Positions 18,248 to 27,776 of a stretch of 64,000 bases of DNA are shown here, piece after piece (the stretch's first letter is position 1; every line of letters begins with the position of its first letter). The DNA lies in assembly GCF_000282635.1 (NCBI RefSeq), contig NZ_AKIW01000028.1, positions 42,313 to 106,312 of the forward strand, in the 5' to 3' direction. The notes beneath the pieces were generated by a model. That model was not told the origin of the DNA. It did no database searches and was given only the letters and a program-made list of their open reading frames with translations. A program made the translations under genes and the position numbers. The stretch is from Variovorax sp. CF313 (GTDB lineage Bacteria > Pseudomonadota > Gammaproteobacteria > Burkholderiales > Burkholderiaceae_C).

Positions 18248-18580
18248 ATGATCACCACGCTCACCTCCGCACCTGCCTCCGTCATCCTGGAGCCGGGCCA
18301 GTCCCTGCGTACCGCTGTCGATGCCGGCACGTGGCTGCAGGTGGCCGAGGGCCGGGTGCGCGTAGTGTCCCCGCCCGGGTGGTTCGGCGAGACGGTGTTC
18401 ATGGCGCAGGCGGTGCTGAACGAGGGCGATGTGCATCACCTGGCGCATGGCGGCTGGATCGAGGTGTCTGCGCTGGCGACGGCGCATCTGCGGATTCATG
18501 CGCCGGCGGCGGGGCTGGTTTCAGGACCCGAACAGGGCCGGCCGGTGATGCGTTTCGTGCGCTTGCTCACTGGCTGGTGA
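18248..18580 (+). CDS. DUF2917-like small protein
   Basis: This 110-residue cytoplasmic protein resembles DUF2917: an N-terminal LEPGQSLRT strand, the core WLQVAEGRVRVVSPP, and a later LNEGDVHHLAHGGWIEV. It has the look of a short cupin-like beta barrel. The function is unknown. It is transcribed divergently from the MocR regulator, which probably controls it. A clearer DUF2917 paralogue is at 29561-29878. Confidence 0.65.
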   Translation: MITTLTSAPASVILEPGQSLRTAVDAGTWLQVAEGRVRVVSPPGWFGETVFMAQAVLNEGDVHHLAHGGWIEVSALATAHLRIHAPAAGLVSGPEQGRPVMRFVRLLTGW

Positions 18581-18683
18581 GCGTCTCATTCCGTGGCGTG
18601 TGCGAAGGACACCGGGTGCTCCCTCCCGCGAATGTCCCCCGGTCGGTGTGAGCACGCCCCCGAACTGAACTGAACAGACAGTT

Positions 18684-20069
18684 TCAGCGCTCGCTCGCAG
18701 CCTCCCGCAGCGCATCCAGAAAGCTCCGGCGCCACCAATGGATGTCCTGCTCGCGAATGCGAGACAGCAGCTTCTGGTGCCGTTCGCGCCGCTCCTCCAA
18801 CGGCATCTGCAGCGCCTGCTGCACCGTCTCGGCCGTGCCATGGGTGTCGTACGGATTCACCAGCAGCGCTTCCTTCAGCTGCTCGGCCGCGCCGGCAAAG
18901 CGCGACAGCACCAGCACGCCCGGGTCGGCCGGGTCCTGCGCCGCGATGTATTCCTTGGCCACGAGGTTCATGCCGTCGCGCAGCGGCGTCACCAGCCCGA
19001 CGGCCGCCGCGCGGCACAGCCCCGGCACGCGCTTGCGCGCCACCATGCGGTGGATGTAGCGCACCGGCATCCAGTCGAGCTCGCCGTAGTCGCCGTTGAT
19101 GGCGCCGCACAGCGATTCGAGCTCGCGCCGGATGTCGCCGTACGCATCGACCGTCTCGCGCGTGGGCGAGGCGATCTGGATCAGCGTCGCGCTGCGCCGG
19201 TTCTCGGGGTAGTTGGCCAGCAGCTCGCGGAATGCGCGCACGCGCTGCGGAATGCCCTTGGAGTAGTCGAGCCGGTCGATGCCCAGCAACAGCCGGCGGC
19301 TCGAGTACTCGCGCTTCATGGTCTCGTACATGTCGCGCGACTCCTTCGCGTGCGTGAGCGCCGCGAACTCGTCGACGTCGATGCCGATCGGGAAGGCGTT
19401 GCTGCGCACCGTCTGCCCGTAGGCGCGGTACATGTCGTTGCCCAGGTACTCGCCGTGGGCCTCGTTGCGCACGTAGTGTTCGAAGTGCTGCACGTCCTGC
19501 TGCGCCTGGAAGCCGATCAGGTCGTAGGAGAACAGCGAGCGCATCAGCCACGCGTGCTGCGGAATGGCCGCGGTGATGATCTGCGGGGGCAGCGGAATGT
19601 GCAGGAAGAATCCGATGCGCTGCCTGCAGCCCATGGCGCGCAGATCGGCCGCCAGCGGGATCAGGTGGTAGTCGTGCACCCAGATGATGTCGTCGTCCTT
19701 CAGCAGCGGCAGCAGCTTGCGCGCGAACAGCTGGTTCACGCGCCGATAGCCGCCGATGAAGCCGGCGTCGAAGTGAGCGAGGTCCAGGCGGTTGTGGAAC
19801 ACCGGCCACAGCACGTCGTTGCTGTAACCGAGGTAGTAGCTGTCGTGGTCCTCGCGGCTCAGGTCGATGGTGGCCAGCGTGACCTGGCCGGCCTGCTGCC
19901 TGTGCAGTTCGCCTTCGCCGGTCGGGCCACCCTCGACGATCTGTCCGCTCCAGCCGAACCACAGGCCGCCGCTTTGCTGCAGGCTCTCGCCGAGCGCCAC
20001 GGCGAGGCCGCCGGCCGCCGGCTTGCGCGGGTCCGCCACGCGGTTGGAGACGACGACGAGTCGGCTCAT
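18684..20069 (-). CDS. otsA: OtsA, trehalose-6-phosphate synthase
   Basis: This 461-residue GT20 glycosyltransferase makes trehalose-6-phosphate from UDP-glucose and glucose-6-phosphate. Visible are SRLVVVSNRVADP at the N-terminus with the GG-loop GGLAVAL, the WVHDYHLIPLA motif, RIGFFLHIPLPP, GIDRLDYSKGIPQR, and the nucleotide-sugar motif LRDGMNLVAKEY. Its start overlaps the GH15 stop by 4 nt (ATGA). It is the last gene of the otsB-GH15-otsA unit. Confidence 0.97.
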   Translation of the reverse strand: MSRLVVVSNRVADPRKPAAGGLAVALGESLQQSGGLWFGWSGQIVEGGPTGEGELHRQQAGQVTLATIDLSREDHDSYYLGYSNDVLWPVFHNRLDLAHFDAGFIGGYRRVNQLFARKLLPLLKDDDIIWVHDYHLIPLAADLRAMGCRQRIGFFLHIPLPPQIITAAIPQHAWLMRSLFSYDLIGFQAQQDVQHFEHYVRNEAHGEYLGNDMYRAYGQTVRSNAFPIGIDVDEFAALTHAKESRDMYETMKREYSSRRLLLGIDRLDYSKGIPQRVRAFRELLANYPENRRSATLIQIASPTRETVDAYGDIRRELESLCGAINGDYGELDWMPVRYIHRMVARKRVPGLCRAAAVGLVTPLRDGMNLVAKEYIAAQDPADPGVLVLSRFAGAAEQLKEALLVNPYDTHGTAETVQQALQMPLEERRERHQKLLSRIREQDIHWWRRSFLDALREAASER

Positions 20070-21988
20070 ATGCAGGAATCCCAGGGCGCCGACAGGCGCA
20101 CGGCCGCATTGATGATGCCGACCATCGAATAGGTCTGCGGAAAGTTGCCCCACATCTCGCCCGTGACCGGGTGCGTGTCTTCCGACAGCAGGCCCAGCGG
20201 GTTGCGCGCCGCGAGCATGGTCTCGAAGATCTGGCGCGCCTCGGCCTTGCGGCCGATCTTGGCGAGCGCGTCGATGCGCCAGAAGGTGCAGATGTTGAAC
20301 GCGGTCTCGGGCTTGCCGAAGTCGTCGGCCGCCTCGTAGCGGCGCATGTAGGGGCCGTCGCACAGCGACTTCTCCATGGCGTCGACGGTGGAGATGAAGC
20401 GCGGGTCGCGCGCGTCGATCAGGCCCACCTCCACCATCAGCAGGATGCTCGCGTCGAGCTCGTGGCCGCCGAAGCTTTCGGCGAAGGCCTGGCGCTCCTC
20501 GCACCACGACTTGGCGAGGATCTCTTCCTTCATGCGCGAGGCATGGCCGTGCCAGTAGGCCGCGCGCTCGGGCAGGTTCAGCGCGCGTGCGATCTTGGAG
20601 AGCCGGTCGCAGGCGGCCCAGCTCATCAGCGCCGAGCTGGTGTGCACGCGGGCGCGCGTGCGCAGCTCCCACATGCCGGCGTCGGGCGTGCCGTACACGC
20701 GCACCGCCTGCTCGCCCACCGCCTCCAGGTGCGGAAACTCCGCCACGCCCGCGCGGCTGAGCAGCCGATGGTCGTGGAAGGCCTGTGCCGCACCGAGCAC
20801 GATGTTGCCGTACACGTCGTGCTGGAAGTGCTCCTGCGCCTGGTTGCCCACGCGCACCGGACCCATGCCGCGGTAGCCCGGCAGGCCTTCGACGAAGGAC
20901 TCGGGCAGCTCGCGCTCCAGCCCGATGCCGTACAGCGGCTGGATGTGCTCGCCGTGCGAGCCGATCACCACGTTGCCGAGCCAGCGCAGGTAGTCTTCCA
21001 TGGTGCCCACTTCGCTCAGCGAATTGAGCGCGCGCACCACGAAGAAGGCGTCGCGCAGCCAGCAGTAGCGGTAGTCCCAATTGCGCTGGCTGCCCGGCGC
21101 CTCGGGGATGCTGGTGGTCATGGCGGCCACGATGGCGCCAGTGTCCTCGTACAGCGAGAGCTTGAGCGTGATGGCCGCGCGGATCACCGCCTCCTGGTAC
21201 TCGAAGGGAATGGCCAGGCGCTTGCTCCAGGTGCGCCAGTAGGAGATGGTTTCCTGCTCGAACTTGCGCGCGGTGTCGGCGATGCCGTCGAGCAGCGTCT
21301 CGTCCACGCCGAACATGAAGTTGTATTCGCGCGAGATCACGAAAGGCTGGCGCGCGAGGATGTGCGAGATCGAGGCGTCGGTGTTCAGCCGCAGCGTCAC
21401 GTCGGGACCGACGTAGCGGATGTGGTTGCTGCCGCGCGTCACCTCCTCCGGCGCCACGGCGCCCCATTGGAAGCGCGGGTCGAGCGACACGCGCACGCGC
21501 GGCGCTCCGGCGATCGGCCGCACGCGGCGCACCATCATCAGCGGGCGGAAGTAGCGTGAGCGGCTGTAGAAGCGCGGCGCGAAGTCGGTGATCTCGATGC
21601 CCTGGCCCGCGCTGTCGAACAGCTGCGTGCGCAGCACCGCGGTATTGGGTTCGTACCACTGCTTGCTGGAGGCGAAGTCCTCGATCTCGATGGCCCAGGC
21701 GCCGGCGTCTTCGCCGGGATGCAGCAGGGCATTGAAGACCGGATCGCCGTCGAAGCGCGGCAGGCAGCACCACACGGCCCGGCCGCGCGCGTCGATGAGC
21801 GCGCTGTAGGCGCAGTTGCCGATCACGCCCACGTTCAGCGAAGGTTCGGCCGGCGGCGCGAAGCCGCGCGTTCCGGGCGCGGCGGCCGCCTTTGCATCGA
21901 CGGGGGCCTTGTCGTCGGGACCGGCGGCACCGGCCAGCGCCTCGCCCGCGCGGTCTTCGGGAGCCTCCATCAGTTGTCGTTCTCTCAT
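20066..21988 (-). CDS. Glycoside hydrolase family 15 protein (glucoamylase/trehalase-like)
   Basis: This 640-residue GH15 protein has a charged, Ala-rich N-terminal tail (residues 1-50), then the GH15 beta-sandwich (NVGVIGNCAYSALIDARG), then an alpha/alpha barrel. The barrel has NWDYRYCWLRDAFFVV (general acid region), QPLYGIGLE, HVYGNIV-like HDVYGNIV, and FGKPETAFNICTFW. ATG 21988 has AGGAG six bases upstream. Both ends overlap the ots genes by 4 nt. Bacterial GH15 members include trehalases, so a trehalose role is likely but inferred. Confidence 0.9.
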   Translation of the reverse strand: MRERQLMEAPEDRAGEALAGAAGPDDKAPVDAKAAAAPGTRGFAPPAEPSLNVGVIGNCAYSALIDARGRAVWCCLPRFDGDPVFNALLHPGEDAGAWAIEIEDFASSKQWYEPNTAVLRTQLFDSAGQGIEITDFAPRFYSRSRYFRPLMMVRRVRPIAGAPRVRVSLDPRFQWGAVAPEEVTRGSNHIRYVGPDVTLRLNTDASISHILARQPFVISREYNFMFGVDETLLDGIADTARKFEQETISYWRTWSKRLAIPFEYQEAVIRAAITLKLSLYEDTGAIVAAMTTSIPEAPGSQRNWDYRYCWLRDAFFVVRALNSLSEVGTMEDYLRWLGNVVIGSHGEHIQPLYGIGLERELPESFVEGLPGYRGMGPVRVGNQAQEHFQHDVYGNIVLGAAQAFHDHRLLSRAGVAEFPHLEAVGEQAVRVYGTPDAGMWELRTRARVHTSSALMSWAACDRLSKIARALNLPERAAYWHGHASRMKEEILAKSWCEERQAFAESFGGHELDASILLMVEVGLIDARDPRFISTVDAMEKSLCDGPYMRRYEAADDFGKPETAFNICTFWRIDALAKIGRKAEARQIFETMLAARNPLGLLSEDTHPVTGEMWGNFPQTYSMVGIINAAVRLSAPWDSCI

Positions 21989-22776
21989 CGGGGGCTCCTC
22001 GGGGGTTCGGTGTTCTTGTTTTCGGGGGCTGTCAGCAGGTCGCGTGCCTGCACCAGCCATTCATAGACGTCGCGCGGCGATTCGAGGCGGTGCAGCGCCA
22101 GGCTCGGCCCGGAGCCGACCTTGACGGCGATGCCGCCGCGCGGCTGTACCACGGCAAAACCGGTTTCGTCGGTGGTGTCGTCGCCGAGGAAAACCGGCGT
22201 GCGGCCCGCGAAGGGCGCTTCGCTCATGAAGGCCTCGATGGCGATGCCCTTGTGCACGCCGGCAGGCTTCACCTCGAAGACGAACTTGCCGTGCATCAGC
22301 TCGAGCTGCGGTTCGTGCGCGATGGCGCGCGACATCGCGTCGCGGCACACCGCCTCGAGCTGCGGCGCGAGCCGGTAGTGCAGCGCGATGGCGGCGTGCT
22401 TGCGCTCCACCAGCAGGCCTTCGTGCACACGCGCGAGTTCGTTGGCGATGTCGAGGATGGACACGAGGTCGGGCGCGCGCTGCTCCTGCATATGGCCCTC
22501 GGCGTCGCGGCGCTGCACGCCGTGTTCGCCGGCCGCGGGCAGGCGCAGCGGGGCCAGGAAGCGGTCGATGGAATCGATCTGGCGGCCCGACACCACGGCG
22601 AGCGCGCCGCCGAGCAGGTCGCGCAGATCGCCCAGCAGGGGCACGAGGGCAGGAGGAATCTCGATGGCTTCAGGCGTGGGCGCGAGTCCGACCAGCGTAC
22701 CGTCGAAGTCGAGAAAGAGGGCTGCGTCCCGGCCTAACGGAGGAGGCAACTGCAAGTTGCTGGAGGACTTTGGCAT
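21985..22776 (-). CDS. otsB: OtsB, trehalose-6-phosphate phosphatase
   Basis: This 263-residue HAD phosphatase removes phosphate from trehalose-6-phosphate. The nucleophile motif is LFLDFDGTLVGLAP, motif II is VVSGRQID, and motif IV is VFLGDDTTDETGF. The KPAGVHKGIA segment is typical for OtsB. Start ATG 22776; an upstream in-frame start at 22794 is possible. It is the first gene of the trehalose operon. Confidence 0.96.
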   Translation of the reverse strand: MPKSSSNLQLPPPLGRDAALFLDFDGTLVGLAPTPEAIEIPPALVPLLGDLRDLLGGALAVVSGRQIDSIDRFLAPLRLPAAGEHGVQRRDAEGHMQEQRAPDLVSILDIANELARVHEGLLVERKHAAIALHYRLAPQLEAVCRDAMSRAIAHEPQLELMHGKFVFEVKPAGVHKGIAIEAFMSEAPFAGRTPVFLGDDTTDETGFAVVQPRGGIAVKVGSGPSLALHRLESPRDVYEWLVQARDLLTAPENKNTEPPRSPR

Positions 22777-22857
22777 TGGGAAAAACCATAACACGCGCCA
22801 TCATGCGCGCGTGTCGGCAAATGCCGAATCTCCCTTTGGCGTCAGCGGGCGGCCGTT

Positions 22858-24021
22858 TCAGGTTCGTGCCGGCAGCGATGCCGCGACGGCTTCCACCCGC
22901 GCCCGGTGAATCGCCTCGCCGATCTTCGGGCCGGTGGCACCCGACTGCTGCGCAGCCTTCGCCACCGCATCGGTGGCCACTGCCGCCGCCGTTGCCAGCA
23001 GCGCGAGCAGGCGCTCTCGCTGCGGGTAGGTCGCGTTGCCGAAGCCGGGCCGGCCGCGCGCATCGCACTCGCAGGCCAGCAGCGCCTCGGCGAAGCGTGC
23101 GGGCTTGCGGAAAGCATCGCAGCGCTCCAGCAGGCGCACCAGCCCCGTTGCATCGAGTGCGCCGCTGCCGTCGACGTGGCCATGCTCGCGCGCCACCACC
23201 TCGGCCAGCTCCCGGATGTCCACCGGCACGCGCCAGCGGTCGCACACCTGCTGCAGCTGCGGTTGTCCAACGCTGCGCATGAGGCAGGCGAAGCGCACCG
23301 CCAGCGAGGCCCGCAGGCGCGCACCGGCATCGATGGCCGCCATGGCTTGCGTGCCGGTTTCGATCCCGGGCAGCAGCACGGCCAGCGCGCCGCAGTCGCG
23401 CAGCACCTCGAACATGCGCGAGGGATGCGCTTCCATCAGGCCGCGCGACAGCTCCTGCCACACGCGTTCGGGCACCAGCGCATCGGCCTCGCCGGCCGCG
23501 ACCATCTCGCGCATCAGCGCCATCGTTTCCGGGGCGACGGAGAAGTCGTCGAAGCGGGCCGCGAAACGCGCCACGCGCAGGATGCGCACCGGGTCTTCGC
23601 GGAAGGCGTCCGTCACGTGGCGCAGCACCTTGTCGCGCAGGTCGCGCTGGCCGTGAAAAGGGTCGGCGAGCGCGGCGGGCGTGGGGTCGAAGCGGCCGTC
23701 GGCGCCCACCAGCTCGGCCGGCAACGCGATGGCGTTGACGGTCAGGTCGCGGCGCGCGAGGTCTTGTTCCAGCGTGACGTCGGGCGCGGCATGCACGGTG
23801 AAGCCGCGGTAGCCCGGGGCGCTCTTGCGCTCGGTGCGGGCCAGCGCGTATTCCTCGCGCGTCTCGGGGTGCAGGAACACCGGAAAGTCGCGCCCCACCG
23901 GCAGGTAGCCCCGGGCCACCATTTCTTCGGGCGTGGCGCCGACCACCAGCCAGTCGTGGTCGGACACCGGGCGCTCCAGCAGGCGGTCGCGCAGTGCACC
24001 GCCAACGAGAAAAATCTTCAT
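22858..24021 (-). CDS. cca: tRNA CCA-adding enzyme
   Basis: This 387-residue nucleotidyltransferase adds or repairs CCA at tRNA 3' ends. It has the class II head FLVGGALRDRLLERPVSDHD, with the catalytic acidic pair in the DHDW context, and the RRDLTVNA motif. The nucleotide-selection segment EDPVRILRVARFAARF and QELSRGLMEAHPSRMF follow. The length matches class II enzymes with a partial or missing HD domain: the C-terminal third has REHGHVD but no clear full HD set. Confidence 0.95.
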   Translation of the reverse strand: MKIFLVGGALRDRLLERPVSDHDWLVVGATPEEMVARGYLPVGRDFPVFLHPETREEYALARTERKSAPGYRGFTVHAAPDVTLEQDLARRDLTVNAIALPAELVGADGRFDPTPAALADPFHGQRDLRDKVLRHVTDAFREDPVRILRVARFAARFDDFSVAPETMALMREMVAAGEADALVPERVWQELSRGLMEAHPSRMFEVLRDCGALAVLLPGIETGTQAMAAIDAGARLRASLAVRFACLMRSVGQPQLQQVCDRWRVPVDIRELAEVVAREHGHVDGSGALDATGLVRLLERCDAFRKPARFAEALLACECDARGRPGFGNATYPQRERLLALLATAAAVATDAVAKAAQQSGATGPKIGEAIHRARVEAVAASLPART

Positions 24022-24058
24022 GGGTGCAGTGTAGGGATACTCCCGGGTTCAAAAAATA

Positions 24059-24090
24059 GAACGGTCGTTCGATAATTTTCGAAGCAAACC
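24059..24090. promoter_or_regulatory. Two short inverted repeats upstream of ompW
   Basis: GAACG-GT-CGTTC at about 24060-24071 and TTCGA-N6-TCGAA just downstream lie between the divergent cca and ompW starts. They are AT-richer than the surroundings and could be operator sites for a regulator not in this window. The evidence is sequence symmetry only. Confidence 0.35.
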
Positions 24091-24184
24091 GGGTAATCGT
24101 TCGTCGACCGGACGAAATGAAGCGGCAGACACAAGCCAGCTCCCGAATCCGCGGAGGGATCTTTCAATCAAAGGAGCAATTCGC

Positions 24185-24910
24185 ATGAAGAAGACGATGT
24201 TTGCGCTGGCGACTCTGGGGGCCTTGGCGTCCGGAAGTGCGATGGCGCAACAGGCCGGCAACTGGGTCCTCGGCACGGGCTGGTTCCATCTGTCACCGCA
24301 GGATTCCAGCAAGCCGCTGACCGTGACTTCGCCCATTCCGGCCGTGCTGCCCGGCTCCGGCGCGAGCGCCAGCGACTCCGACACCCTCGGCCTCAGCGCC
24401 ATGTATTTCCTCGACAGCCACTGGGCGGTGGAAGGCGTGTTCGGCGTGCCGCCGAAGTTCAAGCTCGACGGCACCGGCACCCTGGGCCGCGTCGGCCAGC
24501 TTGGCGAGGCCCGCCAGTGGAGCCCGACCATCCTGGGCAAGTACTACTTCAACGAGGGCAACGACGCCTTTCGTCCCTATGTCGGCCTGGGCGCCACCTA
24601 CGTCTGGTACAGCGGCGTCAAGCTGACCTCGAACCTGCAGGGCGCGCTGGCCAGCCAGTTCCACCAGTCGCCGTTTGCGGTCAACACCACGGCCAAGCTC
24701 GACAGCTCGTTCGCACCCGTGGTCAACGTCGGCGTGGCCTACCAGTTCGACAAGCACTGGGGCCTCTCGTTCTCGGTGTCGTACATCCCGCTGAAGACCA
24801 AGGCCAGGCTGACCACGACCTCGGTCACCGGCCTGCCGGTGGCCACCAGCGAGGCCAGCCTGAAGCTGAACCCCATCGTGACCTACCTCGCGGCCACCTA
24901 CCGGTTCTGA
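24185..24910 (+). CDS. ompW: OmpW-family outer membrane beta-barrel protein
   Basis: This 241-residue porin-like protein has a signal peptide MKKTMFALATLGALASGSAMA. The mature part has OmpW features: WVLGTGWFHLSPQDSS, alternating beta strands, the YYFNEGNDAFRPYVGLGATY block, WGLSFSVSYIPLKTKA, and a terminal aromatic (ATYRF) for barrel assembly. OmpW is an eight-stranded channel for small hydrophobic molecules. AAGGAG lies 7 bases before the ATG. Confidence 0.93.
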   Translation: MKKTMFALATLGALASGSAMAQQAGNWVLGTGWFHLSPQDSSKPLTVTSPIPAVLPGSGASASDSDTLGLSAMYFLDSHWAVEGVFGVPPKFKLDGTGTLGRVGQLGEARQWSPTILGKYYFNEGNDAFRPYVGLGATYVWYSGVKLTSNLQGALASQFHQSPFAVNTTAKLDSSFAPVVNVGVAYQFDKHWGLSFSVSYIPLKTKARLTTTSVTGLPVATSEASLKLNPIVTYLAATYRF

Positions 24911-24932
24911 CCTGCCACCTGCCTCGAAGACC

Positions 24933-25619
24933 CTAGCGCCGGGTGCGGTAGGGCTCTTCGAATGGCAGGAAGTCCTTCTCCGCCAGTGCATCGTCGATCC
25001 AGGCCTTGACGCCCGGCAGCGCCTGCACGCGCTCGATGTAGGCCGTGATGTGCGGCGGCACCGGCAAGCCAAAGGTCTTGATGCGCGTGCCGACCGGTGC
25101 GAAGTAGGCGTCGGCGATGCCGAACTGGGCGCCGAACAGCATCGGGCCGCCGTGCGCCTCCAGCAGGCCGCTCCACATCTGCACGATGCGCGCGAGGTCG
25201 CTGGCGACTTCAGGCACCTCCTTCATCAGCCGCGCACCCACTTCGGGCAGCGAAGCCTCGATGTTCATGCCGCAATGGTTGCGCAGGCCGCCGAAGCCCG
25301 AATGCATTTCGGCGCAGACGCTGCGCGCGCGCGCACGGTCGGCCACCGACCGGGGCCAGAGCTGCTTCTCGGGGAAGGCTTCGGCGAGGTATTCGGCGAT
25401 GGCCAGCGTGTCCCAGACGACGAGTTCGCCGTCCACCAGCACCGGCACCTTGGCCACCGGGTTGAGCGCGCCGATGGTGTGCTTGAACTGCGAGTCGGCA
25501 TCGAACGAATCGAAGCGCAGCACGACTTCCTCGAATTCGATGCCGGCCTGCTTCATCAGCACCCAGGGCCGCATGGACCACGACGAGTAATTCTTGTTGC
25601 CGACATAGAGCTTGCGCAT
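24933..25619 (-). CDS. Glutathione S-transferase family protein
   Basis: This 228-residue protein has the GST thioredoxin-like N-domain (KLYVGNKNYSSWSMRPW with a candidate catalytic Ser, then VAKVPVLVDG with the cis-Pro, and VWDTLAIAEYLAE). An all-helical C-domain contains FGIADAYFAPV, the N-capping box region. Glutathione use is likely; the substrate is unknown. It converges with ompW. Confidence 0.9.
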   Translation of the reverse strand: MRKLYVGNKNYSSWSMRPWVLMKQAGIEFEEVVLRFDSFDADSQFKHTIGALNPVAKVPVLVDGELVVWDTLAIAEYLAEAFPEKQLWPRSVADRARARSVCAEMHSGFGGLRNHCGMNIEASLPEVGARLMKEVPEVASDLARIVQMWSGLLEAHGGPMLFGAQFGIADAYFAPVGTRIKTFGLPVPPHITAYIERVQALPGVKAWIDDALAEKDFLPFEEPYRTRR

Positions 25620-25733
25620 AGGGAGGCCTCCGTTCGTTGCGGTGATTCGGGGAAATGCCTTCGATGCTAGCCGGGCGCCGCGCCGCGATTGATGCCGAAC
25701 GCGGCGCGAATTGATGCGGGGCCGTGTTCGGCC

Positions 25734-27767
25734 TCAGGGCAGGTCCTTGTTCGGTTCCGGCTCGGCCGCGTCGCGCGGCCCCACGCGGCCCAGGCGCTCC
25801 TTCAGCGACTGCGGCCGGCCGCTGATGATGGCGGCATAGTTGGTGGTGTTGGCCAGCACCTTCTTCACGTAGTCGCGCGTCTCGGTGAACGGCACGTTCT
25901 CGGCCCAGATGGCGGCGTCGAGTACCGGCCCGTTGCGCCAGTTGCGCGGTCGGCCGGGGCCGGCGTTGTAGGCGGCGGCGGCCAGCGCCATCGATCCGTC
26001 GAAGTCGTCGAGCGCGAGCTTCAGGTAGTTGGTGCCGATGGTGATGTTGGTCTCGCGGTCGTTGATCTGGCCGGGCGAGAAGTCCGACATGCCGATCTTG
26101 CGGGCCGTCCAGCGCGCGGTGGCGGGCATGACCTGCATCAGGCCCGAGGCGCCGACGCCGGAGCGTGCATCCATGATGAAGCGGCTTTCCTGGCGGATCA
26201 GGCCGTAGACGTAGGCCGGGTCGAGGCCGATGTCCTGGGCCTTGCGCAGCACCGTGTCGTGGAAGGGCATCGGGAAGCGCTGCTCCACGTCGACCACGCC
26301 CTTGGTGCGCTCACTGGTGTTGATGCAGCGGTCCCACACCTCGCGCTGGCAGGCGAAGTCGGCCGCGGCCAGCAGCGCGCGGTCGTCCATGCCGCCCTTG
26401 TCGTGCAGGTTGGTGGCGTAGTTCCACTCGCGCGTGCCTTCGGGGCGCAGGCCCATCGCGATGGCGTAGAGGCCGCGGGCGAGCGCCGGGTTGTTGCGCG
26501 CGGCGGCCTTTTCCTCGGGCGTGAGCGGGGCGGGGCGCGTGGGCACCACGGTGCGCTGGCCCAGCTCTTCGAGCGCCAGCATTTCGTAGAAGCCGCGCGA
26601 GCCGGCGATGCTCTGGTAGAGCTCGCGGGCCTGGGCGCGGCGTTCGTCGCCGCCGACGCTGGCCAGGGCGCGGGCTTTCCAGTAGACCCAGGTCGGGTCG
26701 AGCTGGGCGGTTTCGCTCATGGCGTCGATGGCGGGCGCCACCTCCTTCCACTGGCCCGTACGCAGGGCGGCGCGCACGCGCCAGCCGAGCATGTCGTCGG
26801 ACAGGTCGCCGTTCTTCGTGACGTTGGCGAAATAGCTGCCGGCCTGCGGCCACAGCTTGATGGCGGCGGCGCGGCCGATGGTTCCCCAGAGCCAGTTGCG
26901 CTCTTCGGCGGAGAGCATCGGGCCCCACTTGCTGTCGAGCTGCGAGGCGGCCAGTTCGGGATCGGCAATGGCGACCTTGATGAGCGCCAGCACCACCAGC
27001 TCCTTGCGCGACTTGGCGGCCACGAAGGCGCGGCCGGTCAGAAACTTGGCCGAGCTGGCGTTGAGCTCGTCGAACAGCGGCAGCGCATCGGGCGCGGCGA
27101 TGGTGACGGCGGCGCGCGCGGCCTGCGGGCGGTTGGCCTCGATGGCCAGGCGGGCCTTTTTCCAGACGTCGTTGGTCGACATCAGGCGGGCGGCGACCAT
27201 GCGGTCTGCGGCGGTGAGGCAGCCGTCGTCCAGGTCTTTCTGGGCGAGCCAGCTGCGACGCACCTCGTCGGCCTGCGCCTGCGTGGCGGTGCCGCTGCGC
27301 AGCGTGTCGACCAGGACCGCGTAGCAACGCACCTGTGCATCGTCGCCCATGCGGAAGCCGTCGAGCGAGGCGGAGAAGTTGTCCCAGTCGCGGCGCTGGC
27401 CGGTGAGCAGCAGCCAGTCGTTGCGCAGGCGGTCTTCCTGGTAGGTGCCGGGGTAGCGCGCGAAGAAGTCCTGCACTTCGTTGGGGGCGGCTTCCTGCAG
27501 GCGTGCCTTGAGTTCCCAGTAGGCGGCCCAGGGTTCCAGCGCATGGCCTCGGGCTTGCGGCAGCAGGGCGGCCAGGCGGGCTTTGTCGCCGCGCTGGAAG
27601 GCCTGCTTCATCTGGATCAGCACGTCGTCGTTGGTGTTGCCGTTCTGTGCCGCGGCGGGCTGCTGCGAGAGCAACGCGGCGAGGGCCAGGACAGCGGAAA
27701 AAACGAGTGCGGGGGTTGTGTTGCGCGGGTAGGCGCGCTTGGGTGCCAAAATGCTTGGGAACTGCAT
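25734..27767 (-). CDS. slt: Soluble lytic murein transglycosylase (Slt-like)
   Basis: This 677-residue periplasmic enzyme cleaves peptidoglycan between MurNAc and GlcNAc with 1,6-anhydro product. It has a signal peptide (residues 1-40). A long alpha-helical superhelix spans about 45-500. The C-terminal lysozyme-like domain has catalytic Glu527 in LIRQESRF, GASGLMQVMPATA, and AAAYNAGPGR. Its start is 9 bp from the divergent folate cyclo-ligase start. Confidence 0.95.
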   Translation of the reverse strand: MQFPSILAPKRAYPRNTTPALVFSAVLALAALLSQQPAAAQNGNTNDDVLIQMKQAFQRGDKARLAALLPQARGHALEPWAAYWELKARLQEAAPNEVQDFFARYPGTYQEDRLRNDWLLLTGQRRDWDNFSASLDGFRMGDDAQVRCYAVLVDTLRSGTATQAQADEVRRSWLAQKDLDDGCLTAADRMVAARLMSTNDVWKKARLAIEANRPQAARAAVTIAAPDALPLFDELNASSAKFLTGRAFVAAKSRKELVVLALIKVAIADPELAASQLDSKWGPMLSAEERNWLWGTIGRAAAIKLWPQAGSYFANVTKNGDLSDDMLGWRVRAALRTGQWKEVAPAIDAMSETAQLDPTWVYWKARALASVGGDERRAQARELYQSIAGSRGFYEMLALEELGQRTVVPTRPAPLTPEEKAAARNNPALARGLYAIAMGLRPEGTREWNYATNLHDKGGMDDRALLAAADFACQREVWDRCINTSERTKGVVDVEQRFPMPFHDTVLRKAQDIGLDPAYVYGLIRQESRFIMDARSGVGASGLMQVMPATARWTARKIGMSDFSPGQINDRETNITIGTNYLKLALDDFDGSMALAAAAYNAGPGRPRNWRNGPVLDAAIWAENVPFTETRDYVKKVLANTTNYAAIISGRPQSLKERLGRVGPRDAAEPEPNKDLP

Positions 27768-27776
27768 CGGGGGATT

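Noticed and set aside
5904..18609. GGCGTGTGCGAAGG found both at 5904-5917 and at about 18596-18609
   Set aside because: Probably a minor dispersed intergenic repeat; two short matches are too little to call a feature.
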